Shown one piece after another: positions 8,719-15,945 of a DNA stretch of 19,537 nucleotides. The notes beneath the pieces are model-generated. The model saw only the letters and a program-made list of their open reading frames with translations, was not told the origin of the DNA and did no database searches. The number at the start of each line of letters is the position of its first letter. The stretch's first letter is position 1. The DNA lies in contig CAINTU010000187.1 in assembly GCA_903853515.1 (NCBI GenBank), positions 1-19,537 on the forward strand. Direction: 5' to 3'. Source of the stretch: an uncultured Micrococcales bacterium. Lineage in GTDB: Bacteria > Actinomycetota > Actinomycetes > Actinomycetales > Microbacteriaceae. A program made the position numbers and the translations under genes.

Positions 8719-8760
8719 ACACTTGCACGGCAATAAAAAGGCCGTGAATTAGGTAAGTGT
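8719..8760. repeat. Nested inverted repeat in the tkt/ctaB divergent region
   Basis: ACACTT (8719-8724) pairs with AAGTGT (8755-8760). Inside it ACGGC (8727-8731) pairs with GCCGT (8741-8745) around an A-rich centre. Two nested arms in a short non-coding region upstream of the proposed tkt start could be an operator or an mRNA hairpin in the tkt leader. The arms are short and spaced asymmetrically (2 and 9 bases), so chance is possible. No other regulatory site is evident in the roughly 185-base region 8649-8833. Confidence 0.35.
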
Positions 8761-8820
8761 TGCTCTGCAAGTCTATACCGCAAGGCATTTTCGAGGGCAT
8801 TTGGCGCAGCCGACGTCGCT

Positions 8821-8826
8821 TAGAAT
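8821..8826 (+). promoter_or_regulatory. Possible -10 element of a leaderless ctaB transcript
   Basis: TAGAAT fits the actinobacterial TANNNT -10 pattern and ends 7 bases before the ATG at 8834, the spacing expected if transcription starts at the A of the start codon. No convincing -35 hexamer and no Shine-Dalgarno are visible before that ATG, as is common for leaderless actinobacterial genes. Confidence 0.4.
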
Positions 8827-8833
8827 TAAGCCG

Positions 8834-9763
8834 ATGTCAACCCTCTCGAGCGCGCACGAACCGCGTCTAAAAAGCCCTAAGCCTAGATCTCGCTTTTCTG
8901 CCTATCTAGCGCTGACTAAGCCACGGGTAATCGAACTTTTGCTGATCACAACTGTGCCGGTAATGTTTTTGGCTCAGCGGGGTGTGCCTAACCTTTGGCT
9001 AGCGTTGGCCACGCTCATTGGCGGGGCACTCAGCGCCGGTTCGGCAAATGCTTTCAACTGCATAATCGACATAGATATCGACACGATTATGAAGCGCACG
9101 GCTAACCGACCGCTTGTGACCGGCGAGATTTCGAAGCGCCAGGCGCAGATTTTCGCCTGGGGCATTGGCCTTGGGTCGATTCTTTGGCTCGGATTACTGG
9201 TGAACTGGCTCTCAGCCTTGCTGGCACTTAGCGCAGAGCTCTTCTATGTTTTTGGCTACACACTTTTGCTGAAGCGCAGAACCCCCCAAAACATTGTCTG
9301 GGGTGGGGCGGCAGGCGCAGTTCCGGTGCTAATTGGCTGGAGCGCGATCACCAACCGAGTCGATTTGCCTGCAATTTTGCTCTTCTTGGTAATTTTTCTT
9401 TGGACTCCACCGCATTATTGGCCACTTTCGATGAGATACAAGGCAGATTACGCCGAGGCTGGGGTGCCTATGTTGCCAGTCGTCGCAAATTCTGTCAACG
9501 TTTCTGGTCAGATAGTGCTCTATTCGTGGGCGATGGTAGCTTCAACGCTTATTTTGATTCCGTTTTCGGGGCTCGGTTGGGTTTATACGACTGTTGCCTT
9601 GATTTCTGGCGCATGGTTCATTGTCGAAGCCCATATTTTGCAGTCTGCCGCTAAGCGACCTGGCGAAAACAACGCAATGCGCCTATTTCACTTCTCGATT
9701 AGTTATCTAACGGTGTTGTTCTTGGCGATCGCAATCGATCCGCTCTTGCACTTTGGTTTTTAG
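8834..9763 (+). CDS. ctaB: Protoheme IX farnesyltransferase (heme O synthase)
   Basis: Integral membrane UbiA-family prenyltransferase that adds a farnesyl group to heme B, making heme O, the precursor of heme A for cytochrome oxidase. From the ATG at 8834 it is 309 residues; a TTG at 8801 in the same frame would add 11. The first aspartate-rich motif is NAFNCIIDIDID (about residues 72-83), followed by MKRTANRPL (86-94). The second catalytic region is RYKADYAEAGVPMLP. Most of the rest is hydrophobic helix, with TKPRVIELLL marking the first membrane segment. Divergent from tkt, a gene pair common in actinobacteria. The other heme A gene, ctaA, lies beyond the convergent photolyase gene. Confidence 0.95.
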   Translation: MSTLSSAHEPRLKSPKPRSRFSAYLALTKPRVIELLLITTVPVMFLAQRGVPNLWLALATLIGGALSAGSANAFNCIIDIDIDTIMKRTANRPLVTGEISKRQAQIFAWGIGLGSILWLGLLVNWLSALLALSAELFYVFGYTLLLKRRTPQNIVWGGAAGAVPVLIGWSAITNRVDLPAILLFLVIFLWTPPHYWPLSMRYKADYAEAGVPMLPVVANSVNVSGQIVLYSWAMVASTLILIPFSGLGWVYTTVALISGAWFIVEAHILQSAAKRPGENNAMRLFHFSISYLTVLFLAIAIDPLLHFGF

Positions 9764-9771
9764 GCCCTAGA

Positions 9772-9797
9772 TTTGCCCTAACCGCCGGTTCAGCAAA
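9772..9797. terminator. Possible bidirectional terminator between ctaB and phr
   Basis: In the 40-base convergent gap, TTTGC (9772-9776) pairs with GCAAA (9793-9797), and inside it AACC (9780-9783) pairs with GGTT (9787-9790) around a GCC loop. An outer TAGGCC/GGCCTA pair (9761-9766, 9801-9806) overlaps both stop codons. There is no clear T tract on either strand, so termination strength is uncertain. Confidence 0.35.
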
Positions 9798-9803
9798 GAA
9801 GGC

Positions 9804-11171
9804 CTAATCGGCGATATCGATCTTTATCTCTTCGAGCCGAGCGAGCGATTCGGCTCTTTCGGCCGCATGGTCAACGATTTGACCCACATAACCGTTTTGA
9901 TAACCGTCTATCTCAAGCCACGGTTCGTGCACAGCCGCGCCACCTAAATGTGCGAGCTCGGGAACATATTTGCGAACGTAGTCGCCATTCGGATCAAACT
10001 TTAGGCCCTGGCCGATGGGATTAAAGATTCGATAATAGGGCGATGCGTCGGTTCCGCAGCCGGCTGTCCATTGCCAGCCATGCGCATTGCTCGCAGGGTC
10101 AAAGTCGGTGAGTTTTGATTCGAAATATTTGGCGCCGTGAATCCACTCGATATGCAGGTCTTTAACCAAGAAAGACGCCACAATCATGCGCACGCGATTG
10201 TGCATCCACCCAGTTGTGTTCAACTGCCTCATGCCGGCATCAACCATTGGGTAACCGGTTTTTCCCTCTTGCCAAGCGAGCAGTTTTGCTTCTGCCTTAG
10301 GGCCAGTGTCGTAACGCATCTGTGCGAAGCGCTCGTTGTAATACTCGGTCTCGGTGTTTGGGTAGTTGTGCAACACATCGGCATAGAATTCCCGCCAAGC
10401 AATCTCTTTGCGAAAAACTTCGTGGCCCTTTGAATCAGATAACCTGCTCAAAATTGTGCGTGGATGAATTTCACCGTGGGCGAGTGCATGCGAAAGGTGC
10501 GAGGTGCCGCCGATGTCGGCACGGTTGCGATTCTCGTCATAGTGATCTGCACGTGTTCGCATAAAACGATCAAGAGTTCTTAGCGCAAAGTCTTCACCGG
10601 CCTTGATTGCAACTGTCGAGGTTGCATCTAGCTCTGGCCATGATTCGCCGAGATTTGAAAATGCGAAAGAGCTCGAGTTACCCGCAAAGTGAACGGGCTG
10701 CGGCCAACCAACCTGCAACCAGGCCCTATAGAACGGGGTATAAACGCGATAGTTGAGGCCATCGGCAGGTTTTTTGACATTGCCGGGGTCTACGGCATAA
10801 TCGCTGCCAACCAAAATCAGTTCGATCAGCGAGCTCAAACTTGCCTGAACCGCAGCAAAAGCCGGCACAAAAGACTTCGAGGCATAAACCTTGGTTGCAG
10901 CATTGGCTTTGGCAAAGTTAGCAACAACTGCAGCGATTTTGTTTGACTCATCGGCCCAAACAATGTTCAACGCACCGCCCAGAGCCAACTTCAAACTCTG
11001 CAATGAGGCAACTAGCGAATTCGCTCTAATTGCGCTGAGCGACTCGAACCAGTCGCGGTCAAGGCAATAGCACGCGAAAACCTTGCCCTGCCTCGAATCA
11101 AGAATGGCCTGATTTAGAGCAGGGTTGTCGTTCAATCTCAAATCGCGAGTGAACCAAAATACGCTGTTCAT
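9804..11171 (-). CDS. phr: Deoxyribodipyrimidine photolyase (class I CPD type)
   Basis: Light-driven FAD enzyme that splits cyclobutane pyrimidine dimers in DNA. The 455-residue protein begins with the antenna-domain signature FWFTRDLRLNDNPAL (residues 5-19). The FAD-binding region GGTSHLSHALAHGEIHPR (221-238) and KEIAWREFYADVL (255-267) follow, then WQEGKTGYPMVDAGMRQL (300-317), GWMHNRVRM (321-329) and NAHGWQWTAGCGTDASPYY (362-380). The electron-transfer tryptophans known from E. coli photolyase all have counterparts (Trp300, Trp343, Trp366). Asn325 in the MHNR motif favours a photolyase over a cryptochrome. The antenna pigment cannot be told from sequence. The ATG starts 8 bases after the ctaA stop, without a good Shine-Dalgarno, so co-transcription with ctaA is likely. 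Confidence 0.93.
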   Translation of the reverse strand: MNSVFWFTRDLRLNDNPALNQAILDSRQGKVFACYCLDRDWFESLSAIRANSLVASLQSLKLALGGALNIVWADESNKIAAVVANFAKANAATKVYASKSFVPAFAAVQASLSSLIELILVGSDYAVDPGNVKKPADGLNYRVYTPFYRAWLQVGWPQPVHFAGNSSSFAFSNLGESWPELDATSTVAIKAGEDFALRTLDRFMRTRADHYDENRNRADIGGTSHLSHALAHGEIHPRTILSRLSDSKGHEVFRKEIAWREFYADVLHNYPNTETEYYNERFAQMRYDTGPKAEAKLLAWQEGKTGYPMVDAGMRQLNTTGWMHNRVRMIVASFLVKDLHIEWIHGAKYFESKLTDFDPASNAHGWQWTAGCGTDASPYYRIFNPIGQGLKFDPNGDYVRKYVPELAHLGGAAVHEPWLEIDGYQNGYVGQIVDHAAERAESLARLEEIKIDIAD

Positions 11172-11179
11172 GTTTTGGC

Positions 11180-12046
11180 TTAGCGCTTCTTGATGGCAAG
11201 CAGCTGCAATGTCAAAAGTGCGCTAATAATCGATGCACCCAAAATGTGCAGAGCAACCAGCCCGATCGGCAGAGCAAGTCGCGCTTGAATGACACCAAGA
11301 GTGGCCTGAAGCAACACCGAAATCAATAGCGCAACCGTAAAAATCTTGGCCGAACCATCTCGACGACGAAGCAAAATAACCTGAATTAGCAACAGAACCA
11401 GCAGCAGATATGCGGGGATTGAGTGAATATGCTGCCAAAGTTCAGAATCAAGCCCATTGCGTTTTGCCACATCGTCACCGGCGTGCGGACCAGAACCGGT
11501 CACAATGATTCCGATGATCACAGCGATAAAACCGATGATGGCAATCAGCTTTGAATTGAAATTCTCGAACTTGGCAACCAAGGTTTGTTGCCCCGCATAA
11601 ATGCGCCATACAAAAAGTGCAGCCAAGGCAATCATCGAAGCAGAAACTACAAAGTGCAGGCCAACAATCCATGGGTTCAATTTGGTTAGCACACTTATGC
11701 CGCCAACAACTGCCTGCAAAATGATGCCGCCAAACAAAGCAAGCGAGGGCCAAACCAGACCGCGACGAACTTTGCGGCCGATGCGAATGGCAATCACGAT
11801 GCTAAAGACTGCGATCAAGGCAAGAGCAAAGGTCAAAAGTCGGTTGCCGAATTCAACAACCCCGTGCCAACCCTGAGCAGGCACGGTTACATAAGACTGC
11901 GTGGTGCATTTTGGCCAAGTCGGGCAGCCAAGGCCGCTATTGGTCAGTCGCACCAAACCGCCAGTCACAACAATCAAAATTTCGCTTATAAGTGAAGCCA
12001 GACCGGCAACTCGCAAAGTGGTCAGTGCTCTTTTAGAGACAGGCAA
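11180..12046 (-). CDS. ctaA: Heme A synthase (CtaA/COX15 family)
   Basis: Integral membrane enzyme that oxidises heme O to heme A for aa3-type cytochrome oxidase. The 288-residue protein has about eight hydrophobic segments. It keeps the paired extracytoplasmic cysteines Cys41 and Cys47 in SGLGCPTWPKC and the four family histidine positions: His61 (HGVVEFGNR), His131 (GLHFVV), His206 or His208 (WQHIHS) and His267 (ALHILGAS). TGSGPHAGD (183-191) is also typical. The start is TTG (12044-12046), preceded by AAAGAG at about 6 bases; an ATG slightly upstream is out of frame. The gene is divergent from the suf operon across about 204 bases and is followed by phr. Confidence 0.94.
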   Translation of the reverse strand: MPVSKRALTTLRVAGLASLISEILIVVTGGLVRLTNSGLGCPTWPKCTTQSYVTVPAQGWHGVVEFGNRLLTFALALIAVFSIVIAIRIGRKVRRGLVWPSLALFGGIILQAVVGGISVLTKLNPWIVGLHFVVSASMIALAALFVWRIYAGQQTLVAKFENFNSKLIAIIGFIAVIIGIIVTGSGPHAGDDVAKRNGLDSELWQHIHSIPAYLLLVLLLIQVILLRRRDGSAKIFTVALLISVLLQATLGVIQARLALPIGLVALHILGASIISALLTLQLLAIKKR

Positions 12047-12109
12047 GATAGCTCTTTCATAAATGGGGATGCAACTATTGTCGCAGATAGATAAACTTGA
12101 CCCGAACCC

Positions 12110-12177
12110 AACAAATCAGGAGATTTTGCCATGGCCAAGGGTGCTCACCAAGTCTCATAGATTTGTTCAAGATTTGT
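12110..12177. repeat. Three copies of a GATTTGT heptamer in the suf leader (one inverted, two direct)
   Basis: AACAAATC (12110-12117) is the exact reverse complement of GATTTGTT (12160-12167). A second direct copy, GATTTGT, lies at 12171-12177. The two direct copies extend to AGATTTGT (12159-12166 and 12170-12177), one helical turn (11 bp) apart. The inverted pair could form an 8-bp stem that encloses the upstream ORF. Whether these bind a protein or fold in RNA cannot be decided from sequence. Confidence 0.5.
12131..12160 (+). CDS. Possible 9-codon upstream ORF (leader peptide) before sufB
   Basis: An ATG at 12131 preceded by AGGAG (12118-12122) at 8-base spacing opens a reading frame for MAKGAHQVS that ends in TAG at 12158-12160, about 90 bases before sufB. 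Its ribosome site is better than those of several real genes here. The peptide has no Cys and no run of one amino acid, so a classical attenuation read-out is not evident. It is not a truncated copy of anything I recognise. It could be a leader ORF or chance. Confidence 0.35.
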   Translation: MAKGAHQVS

Positions 12178-12210
12178 GGCCCACCGGCCAAACTCGGTGG
12201 AATAGCACCG
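12176..12210 (+). promoter_or_regulatory. Mutually exclusive hairpins in the suf leader
   Basis: CCACCG (12181-12186) can pair with CGGTGG (12195-12200), but CGGTG (12195-12199) can instead pair with CACCG (12206-12210). GTGG (12176-12179) can also pair with CCAC (12181-12184). Alternative pairing of shared segments between a possible leader ORF and the sufB ribosome site (GGAAGG, 12238-12243) resembles attenuator architecture. No U tract follows, so transcription termination is not supported. Confidence 0.35.
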
Positions 12211-12250
12211 CAACCTAGTCAGTTGTTCTTATTCGACGGAAGGTTTCTAA

Positions 12251-13669
12251 TTGCCAAACGAAGAACTTACTCACCCCGAACTTGATGGCATCGGCGTTTA
12301 CGAATTTGGTTGGTCAGACCAAGACGCTGCCGGCGCAAGCGCAAAACGCGGCATCAACACCGAGGTAGTCAGCGACATTTCTGGCAAAAAGAGCGAACCC
12401 GCATGGATGCTGGAACGTCGGCTAAAGGGCTATGACTACTTCACCAAAAAGCCAATGCCAAACTGGGGCAGCGACCTAAGCGGCATCGACTTCGACAACA
12501 TCAAGTATTTCGTTCGTTCGACTGAGGCCCAGGCGGGATCTTGGGAAGAACTGCCCGATGAAATTCGCAACACCTACGAGCGCTTGGGAATTCCTGAGGC
12601 TGAGCGCCAGCGTCTAGTTGCCGGTGTTGCCGCGCAATACGAGTCAGAAGTGGTTTATCACCAGATTAACGAAGAGCTCGAAAAGCAAGGTGTTATTTTT
12701 CTTGACACCGACACGGCGCTCAAAGAGCACCCAGAGATTTTTCAAGAATATTTCGGCACTGTGATTCCGGCAGGCGACAATAAATTTGCGGCACTAAACA
12801 CAGCAGTCTGGTCTGGTGGCTCATTCGTTTATGTGCCAAAGGGCGTTCACGTTGAGATTCCGCTTCAGGCATATTTTCGAATCAACACCGAAAACATGGG
12901 GCAGTTCGAGCGCACTCTGATCATCGCTGATGAAGGCTCTTATGTGCACTACATCGAAGGTTGCACCGCGCCGATTTATAAGAGCGACTCGCTGCACTCA
13001 GCCGTGGTCGAAATCATTGTTAAGAAAAACGCACGAGTTCGCTACACGACTATTCAAAACTGGTCGAACAACGTTTATAACTTGGTGACCAAGCGAGCAA
13101 TCGCTCACGAAGGTGCAACCATGGAATGGATCGATGGCAACATCGGCTCTAAAGTCACAATGAAATACCCTGCGGTGATTCTTGCTGGCGAGCACGCTCG
13201 CGGTGAGACGCTGTCTGTGGCATTCGCTGGCGCTGGTCAACACCAGGATGCTGGTGCAAAGATGATTCACCTTGCGCCTTACACCTCGTCTTCAATCGTC
13301 TCGAAGTCAATCGCCCGTGGCGGCGGTCGAACCTCATATCGCGGCGAAATTCGCGTCAACCCAGGTGCTCACCACTCTGCCAACACCGTTCGTTGTGACG
13401 CGTTGTTGATTGACACAATTTCGCGCAGCGACACTTACCCAGCCGTCGACGTTCGCGAAGACGATGTCACGATGGGTCACGAAGCGACTGTTTCGCGCGT
13501 CAGCGACGAGCAGCTGTTCTATCTGCAATCGCGAGGCATGGCAGAAGACGAAGCCATGGCGATGATTGTTCGAGGATTCATCGAACCGATCTCAAAAGAA
13601 TTGCCGATGGAATACGCACTTGAACTAAACAAATTGATCGAACTGCAGATGGAAGGGGCTGTTGGTTAG
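12251..13669 (+). CDS. sufB: Fe-S cluster assembly scaffold protein SufB
   Basis: Scaffold subunit of the SufBCD complex on which Fe-S clusters are built. The 472-residue length and sequence match the actinobacterial form. Landmarks are ISGKKSEPAWMLERRLKGYD (residues 43-62), VPKGVHVEIPLQAYFRINTE, YIEGCTAP with the conserved Cys, RGGGRTSYRG, and the C-terminal block MGHEATVSRVSDEQLFYLQS followed by RGMAEDEAMAMIVRGF. The start is TTG (12251): a TAA lies immediately before it in frame, so no earlier start exists, and GGAAGG lies 7 bases upstream. It opens the suf operon, and its stop overlaps the sufD GTG by one base. Confidence 0.96.
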   Translation: MPNEELTHPELDGIGVYEFGWSDQDAAGASAKRGINTEVVSDISGKKSEPAWMLERRLKGYDYFTKKPMPNWGSDLSGIDFDNIKYFVRSTEAQAGSWEELPDEIRNTYERLGIPEAERQRLVAGVAAQYESEVVYHQINEELEKQGVIFLDTDTALKEHPEIFQEYFGTVIPAGDNKFAALNTAVWSGGSFVYVPKGVHVEIPLQAYFRINTENMGQFERTLIIADEGSYVHYIEGCTAPIYKSDSLHSAVVEIIVKKNARVRYTTIQNWSNNVYNLVTKRAIAHEGATMEWIDGNIGSKVTMKYPAVILAGEHARGETLSVAFAGAGQHQDAGAKMIHLAPYTSSSIVSKSIARGGGRTSYRGEIRVNPGAHHSANTVRCDALLIDTISRSDTYPAVDVREDDVTMGHEATVSRVSDEQLFYLQSRGMAEDEAMAMIVRGFIEPISKELPMEYALELNKLIELQMEGAVG

Positions 13670-14844
13670 TGAGCTCTTCACCCGCACCTGCACAACACGG
13701 ATTAGTTGCACACAGCCACGGCTTTGGCGTGCCCCCACAGATTCGTCTCGACAGAAAACGTTCAAAGCACGTCGCTGATTTCGAGGCTGTAAATCCTCGC
13801 GAAGAGCAGTGGCGATACCTAACCGCCGATGCCCTAAAGGGTTTAGACGCCGACCAACTGACTGACTTTTTTGAAAACGTGAGCATCGAAGCTGATTCTC
13901 GCGTCAACGCGAGTTTCGTCGATGCCGACTCAACCCCTCGAGGTAGCGTCGCTTTGCCAGAAGACCGCGTTGCGGCGGCTGCGTACTCGAGCGTAAGCAA
14001 AGTATTGCTAATCGAACTGCCCGCCAACACAAAGATTGAATCGCCAATTGTTGTGCGAGTGGTCGGCGCCGATTTGGCCCCTAGCGCCTTGCAAATATTT
14101 GTCGTGGCCAATGATTTTTCTGAAGCAGATTTAGTAATCGAACATTCAGGCAAGGCAGCCTTGGCCGAGGTAGTCGAGTTCGATGTGCGCGATGGCGCAC
14201 GATTGAACTTTGTTAGCGTGCAGAACTTCGAAAAGGGTTCAGCTCTGGTGGCTTCGCACTTCAGCAAACTCTCGAACAATTCATTCATGAGACACACCGT
14301 GGCTTCATTCGGTGGCGATCTGATTCGCATCACTCCGATTACCACTTTCGCGGGCAAGGGCAGCGAAGTCGAGATGAACGGTGTTTATTTTGCCGACGCT
14401 GGGCAGCACATCGAACACCGCCCGTTCGTTGACCACGCCAGCGCAAACTGCAAATCTCGAGTGACCTATAAGGGCGCATTGCAAGGCAACAAGGCCCACA
14501 CCGTATGGATCGGCGATGTTCTAATTCGCGAAGCGGCAGAGGGCACCGACACCTATGAGCTGAATCGCAATCTGCTTTTGAGCGACGGGGCCAGAGCAGA
14601 CTCTGTGCCTAACCTCGAGATCGAAACAGGTCAAATTGAGGGTGCGGGCCACGCCAGCGCATCAGGTCGCTTTGACGACGAGCACCTTTTTTATCTGCAA
14701 GCTAGAGGCATCACCGAAGACGACGCTAGACGCCTAGTGGTACTTGGATTCTTGACAGAGATCGTGCAAAGAATTGGTCTGGCTGAACTGCAAGAGAAGC
14801 TAATCGGCATCATTGAGGCCGAAGTTAATGAGAGAAAGAACTAA
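13669..14844 (+). CDS. sufD: Fe-S cluster assembly protein SufD
   Basis: Partner of SufB and SufC in the Suf scaffold complex, a beta-helix paralogue of SufB. The 391-residue product has the C-terminal signature VPNLEIETGQIEGAGHASAS followed by GRFDDEHLFYLQARGI, including the His of the AGHAS motif that is conserved in SufD. IEHRPFVDHASANCKSRVTY with KGAL (about residues 245-268) is also typical. GTG start at 13669 within TAGTG, with GGAAGGGG about 10 bases upstream, so it is coupled to sufB. A long open frame on the opposite strand (13578-14357) is a shadow of this gene. Confidence 0.94.
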   Translation: MSSSPAPAQHGLVAHSHGFGVPPQIRLDRKRSKHVADFEAVNPREEQWRYLTADALKGLDADQLTDFFENVSIEADSRVNASFVDADSTPRGSVALPEDRVAAAAYSSVSKVLLIELPANTKIESPIVVRVVGADLAPSALQIFVVANDFSEADLVIEHSGKAALAEVVEFDVRDGARLNFVSVQNFEKGSALVASHFSKLSNNSFMRHTVASFGGDLIRITPITTFAGKGSEVEMNGVYFADAGQHIEHRPFVDHASANCKSRVTYKGALQGNKAHTVWIGDVLIREAAEGTDTYELNRNLLLSDGARADSVPNLEIETGQIEGAGHASASGRFDDEHLFYLQARGITEDDARRLVVLGFLTEIVQRIGLAELQEKLIGIIEAEVNERKN

Positions 14845-15158
14845 TGGCGACCAGAATTTGCGCTGTAAGCGACATCAAAAAGGGTTCTGCAATCCGAGTG
14901 AAAATTGGCGATACCGCCATTGCAATCATTCACACCCCAGACGGGCAAATCAAGGCTCTCGATGACAAATGCTCACACGGCGAAATCTCACTGAGCGAAG
15001 GCTTTGTCGACAACGAAACCATCGAGTGCTGGGCTCACGGGGCAAAGTTTTCGCTCGACACCGGTGCACCGCTCAGCCTTCCAGCCTATGAGCCGGTTGC
15101 TGTGCACGAAGTGATCATCGAAAGCGGCGACATTTTTATCGAAACTGACCTGGTCTAG
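14844..15158 (+). CDS. Rieske-type [2Fe-2S] ferredoxin in the suf operon
   Basis: A 104-residue soluble Rieske protein of the kind often annotated as a non-heme iron oxygenase ferredoxin subunit. It has the Rieske ligands Cys43-Ser-His45 and Cys62-Trp-Ala-His65 with normal spacing, and no membrane segment or signal peptide. The ATG overlaps the sufD stop (TAATG, 14842-14846), so it belongs to the suf operon and lies between sufD and sufC. No oxygenase partner is nearby. A role as electron donor or cluster carrier in Suf assembly is inferred from position only. This placement appears to be shared among actinobacteria. Confidence 0.88.
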   Translation: MATRICAVSDIKKGSAIRVKIGDTAIAIIHTPDGQIKALDDKCSHGEISLSEGFVDNETIECWAHGAKFSLDTGAPLSLPAYEPVAVHEVIIESGDIFIETDLV

Positions 15159-15186
15159 ACCACAGATTTAAACGAGAGAGCAAATA

Positions 15187-15945
15187 ATGAGCATTCTAGA
15201 AATCAAAAACCTGCACGTCAGCGTTGATACAGACCAGGGCACCAAAGAGATTCTTCGCGGTGTTGACCTAAAAATCTCGAGTGGCGAAACTCACGCCGTG
15301 ATGGGCCCAAACGGTTCTGGCAAATCGACACTTGCTTATTCAATTGCGGGTCACCCAAAATACAACGTGACCGATGGCGAGATCTTGCTCGATGGTCAAG
15401 ATGTATTGACGATGAGTGTTGATGAGCGAGCTCGTGCCGGCCTATTTTTGGCAATGCAATATCCAGTCGAGATTCCTGGCGTTAGCGTGTCGAACTTCTT
15501 GCGCACTGCAAAAACAGCAATCAGCGGTGAGGCGCCAGCACTTAGAACCTGGATCAAAGAGGTTCGCGAGAGCATGGATGCCCTGCGCATGGACGCCGCA
15601 TTCTCAGAGCGCAATGTCAACGAGGGATTCTCGGGTGGCGAAAAGAAGCGTCACGAGATTCTTCAGCTCGAGCTGCTGAAGCCTAAATTCGCTGTGCTAG
15701 ACGAAACTGACTCGGGTCTCGACGTTGATGCTCTCAAAATTGTTTCTGAAGGTGTCAATCGCGCCAAAGAGAACTCGAACCTAGGCATTTTGCTGATCAC
15801 CCACTACACCCGCATCTTGAAATACATTCAGCCTGACTTTGTGCATGTGTTTGTTGCTGGCAAAATCGCTGAGCAGGGTGGCCGCGAGCTGGCCGATCGT
15901 CTGGAGGCAGAGGGTTACGACCGCTATACGAAGGCATCTTCGTGA
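15187..15945 (+). CDS. sufC: Fe-S cluster assembly ATPase SufC
   Basis: Cytoplasmic ABC-type ATPase of the SufBCD scaffold; it powers conformational change during cluster assembly and is not a transporter. The 252-residue protein has Walker A GPNGSGKST (residues 40-48), the SufC-typical LAMQYPVEIPGV (88-99), ABC signature FSGGEKKRHEI (148-158) and Walker B with D-loop FAVLDETDSGLDVD (168-181). ATG start 28 bases after the Rieske stop, with a GAGAG-rich ribosome site. Its stop overlaps the next gene in GTGA. Confidence 0.97.
   Translation: MSILEIKNLHVSVDTDQGTKEILRGVDLKISSGETHAVMGPNGSGKSTLAYSIAGHPKYNVTDGEILLDGQDVLTMSVDERARAGLFLAMQYPVEIPGVSVSNFLRTAKTAISGEAPALRTWIKEVRESMDALRMDAAFSERNVNEGFSGGEKKRHEILQLELLKPKFAVLDETDSGLDVDALKIVSEGVNRAKENSNLGILLITHYTRILKYIQPDFVHVFVAGKIAEQGGRELADRLEAEGYDRYTKASS

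Noticed and set aside
12089..12102. TAAACT and TTGACC as promoter elements of the suf operon
   Set aside because: TAAACT has no matching -35 at normal spacing, and TTGACC has no TANNNT element 16-18 bases downstream; a promoter must exist but I cannot place it.
12097..12285. 62-codon + frame overlapping the sufB start
   Set aside because: TTG start without a ribosome site, runs into sufB in another frame, and has no recognisable motif. The 9-codon ORF at 12131 has the better start signals.
13578..14357. 259-codon open frame on the - strand within sufB/sufD
   Set aside because: Entirely opposite the conserved sufB end and sufD; composition is Ser/Thr/Arg-rich with no recognisable domain, typical of a codon-bias shadow.
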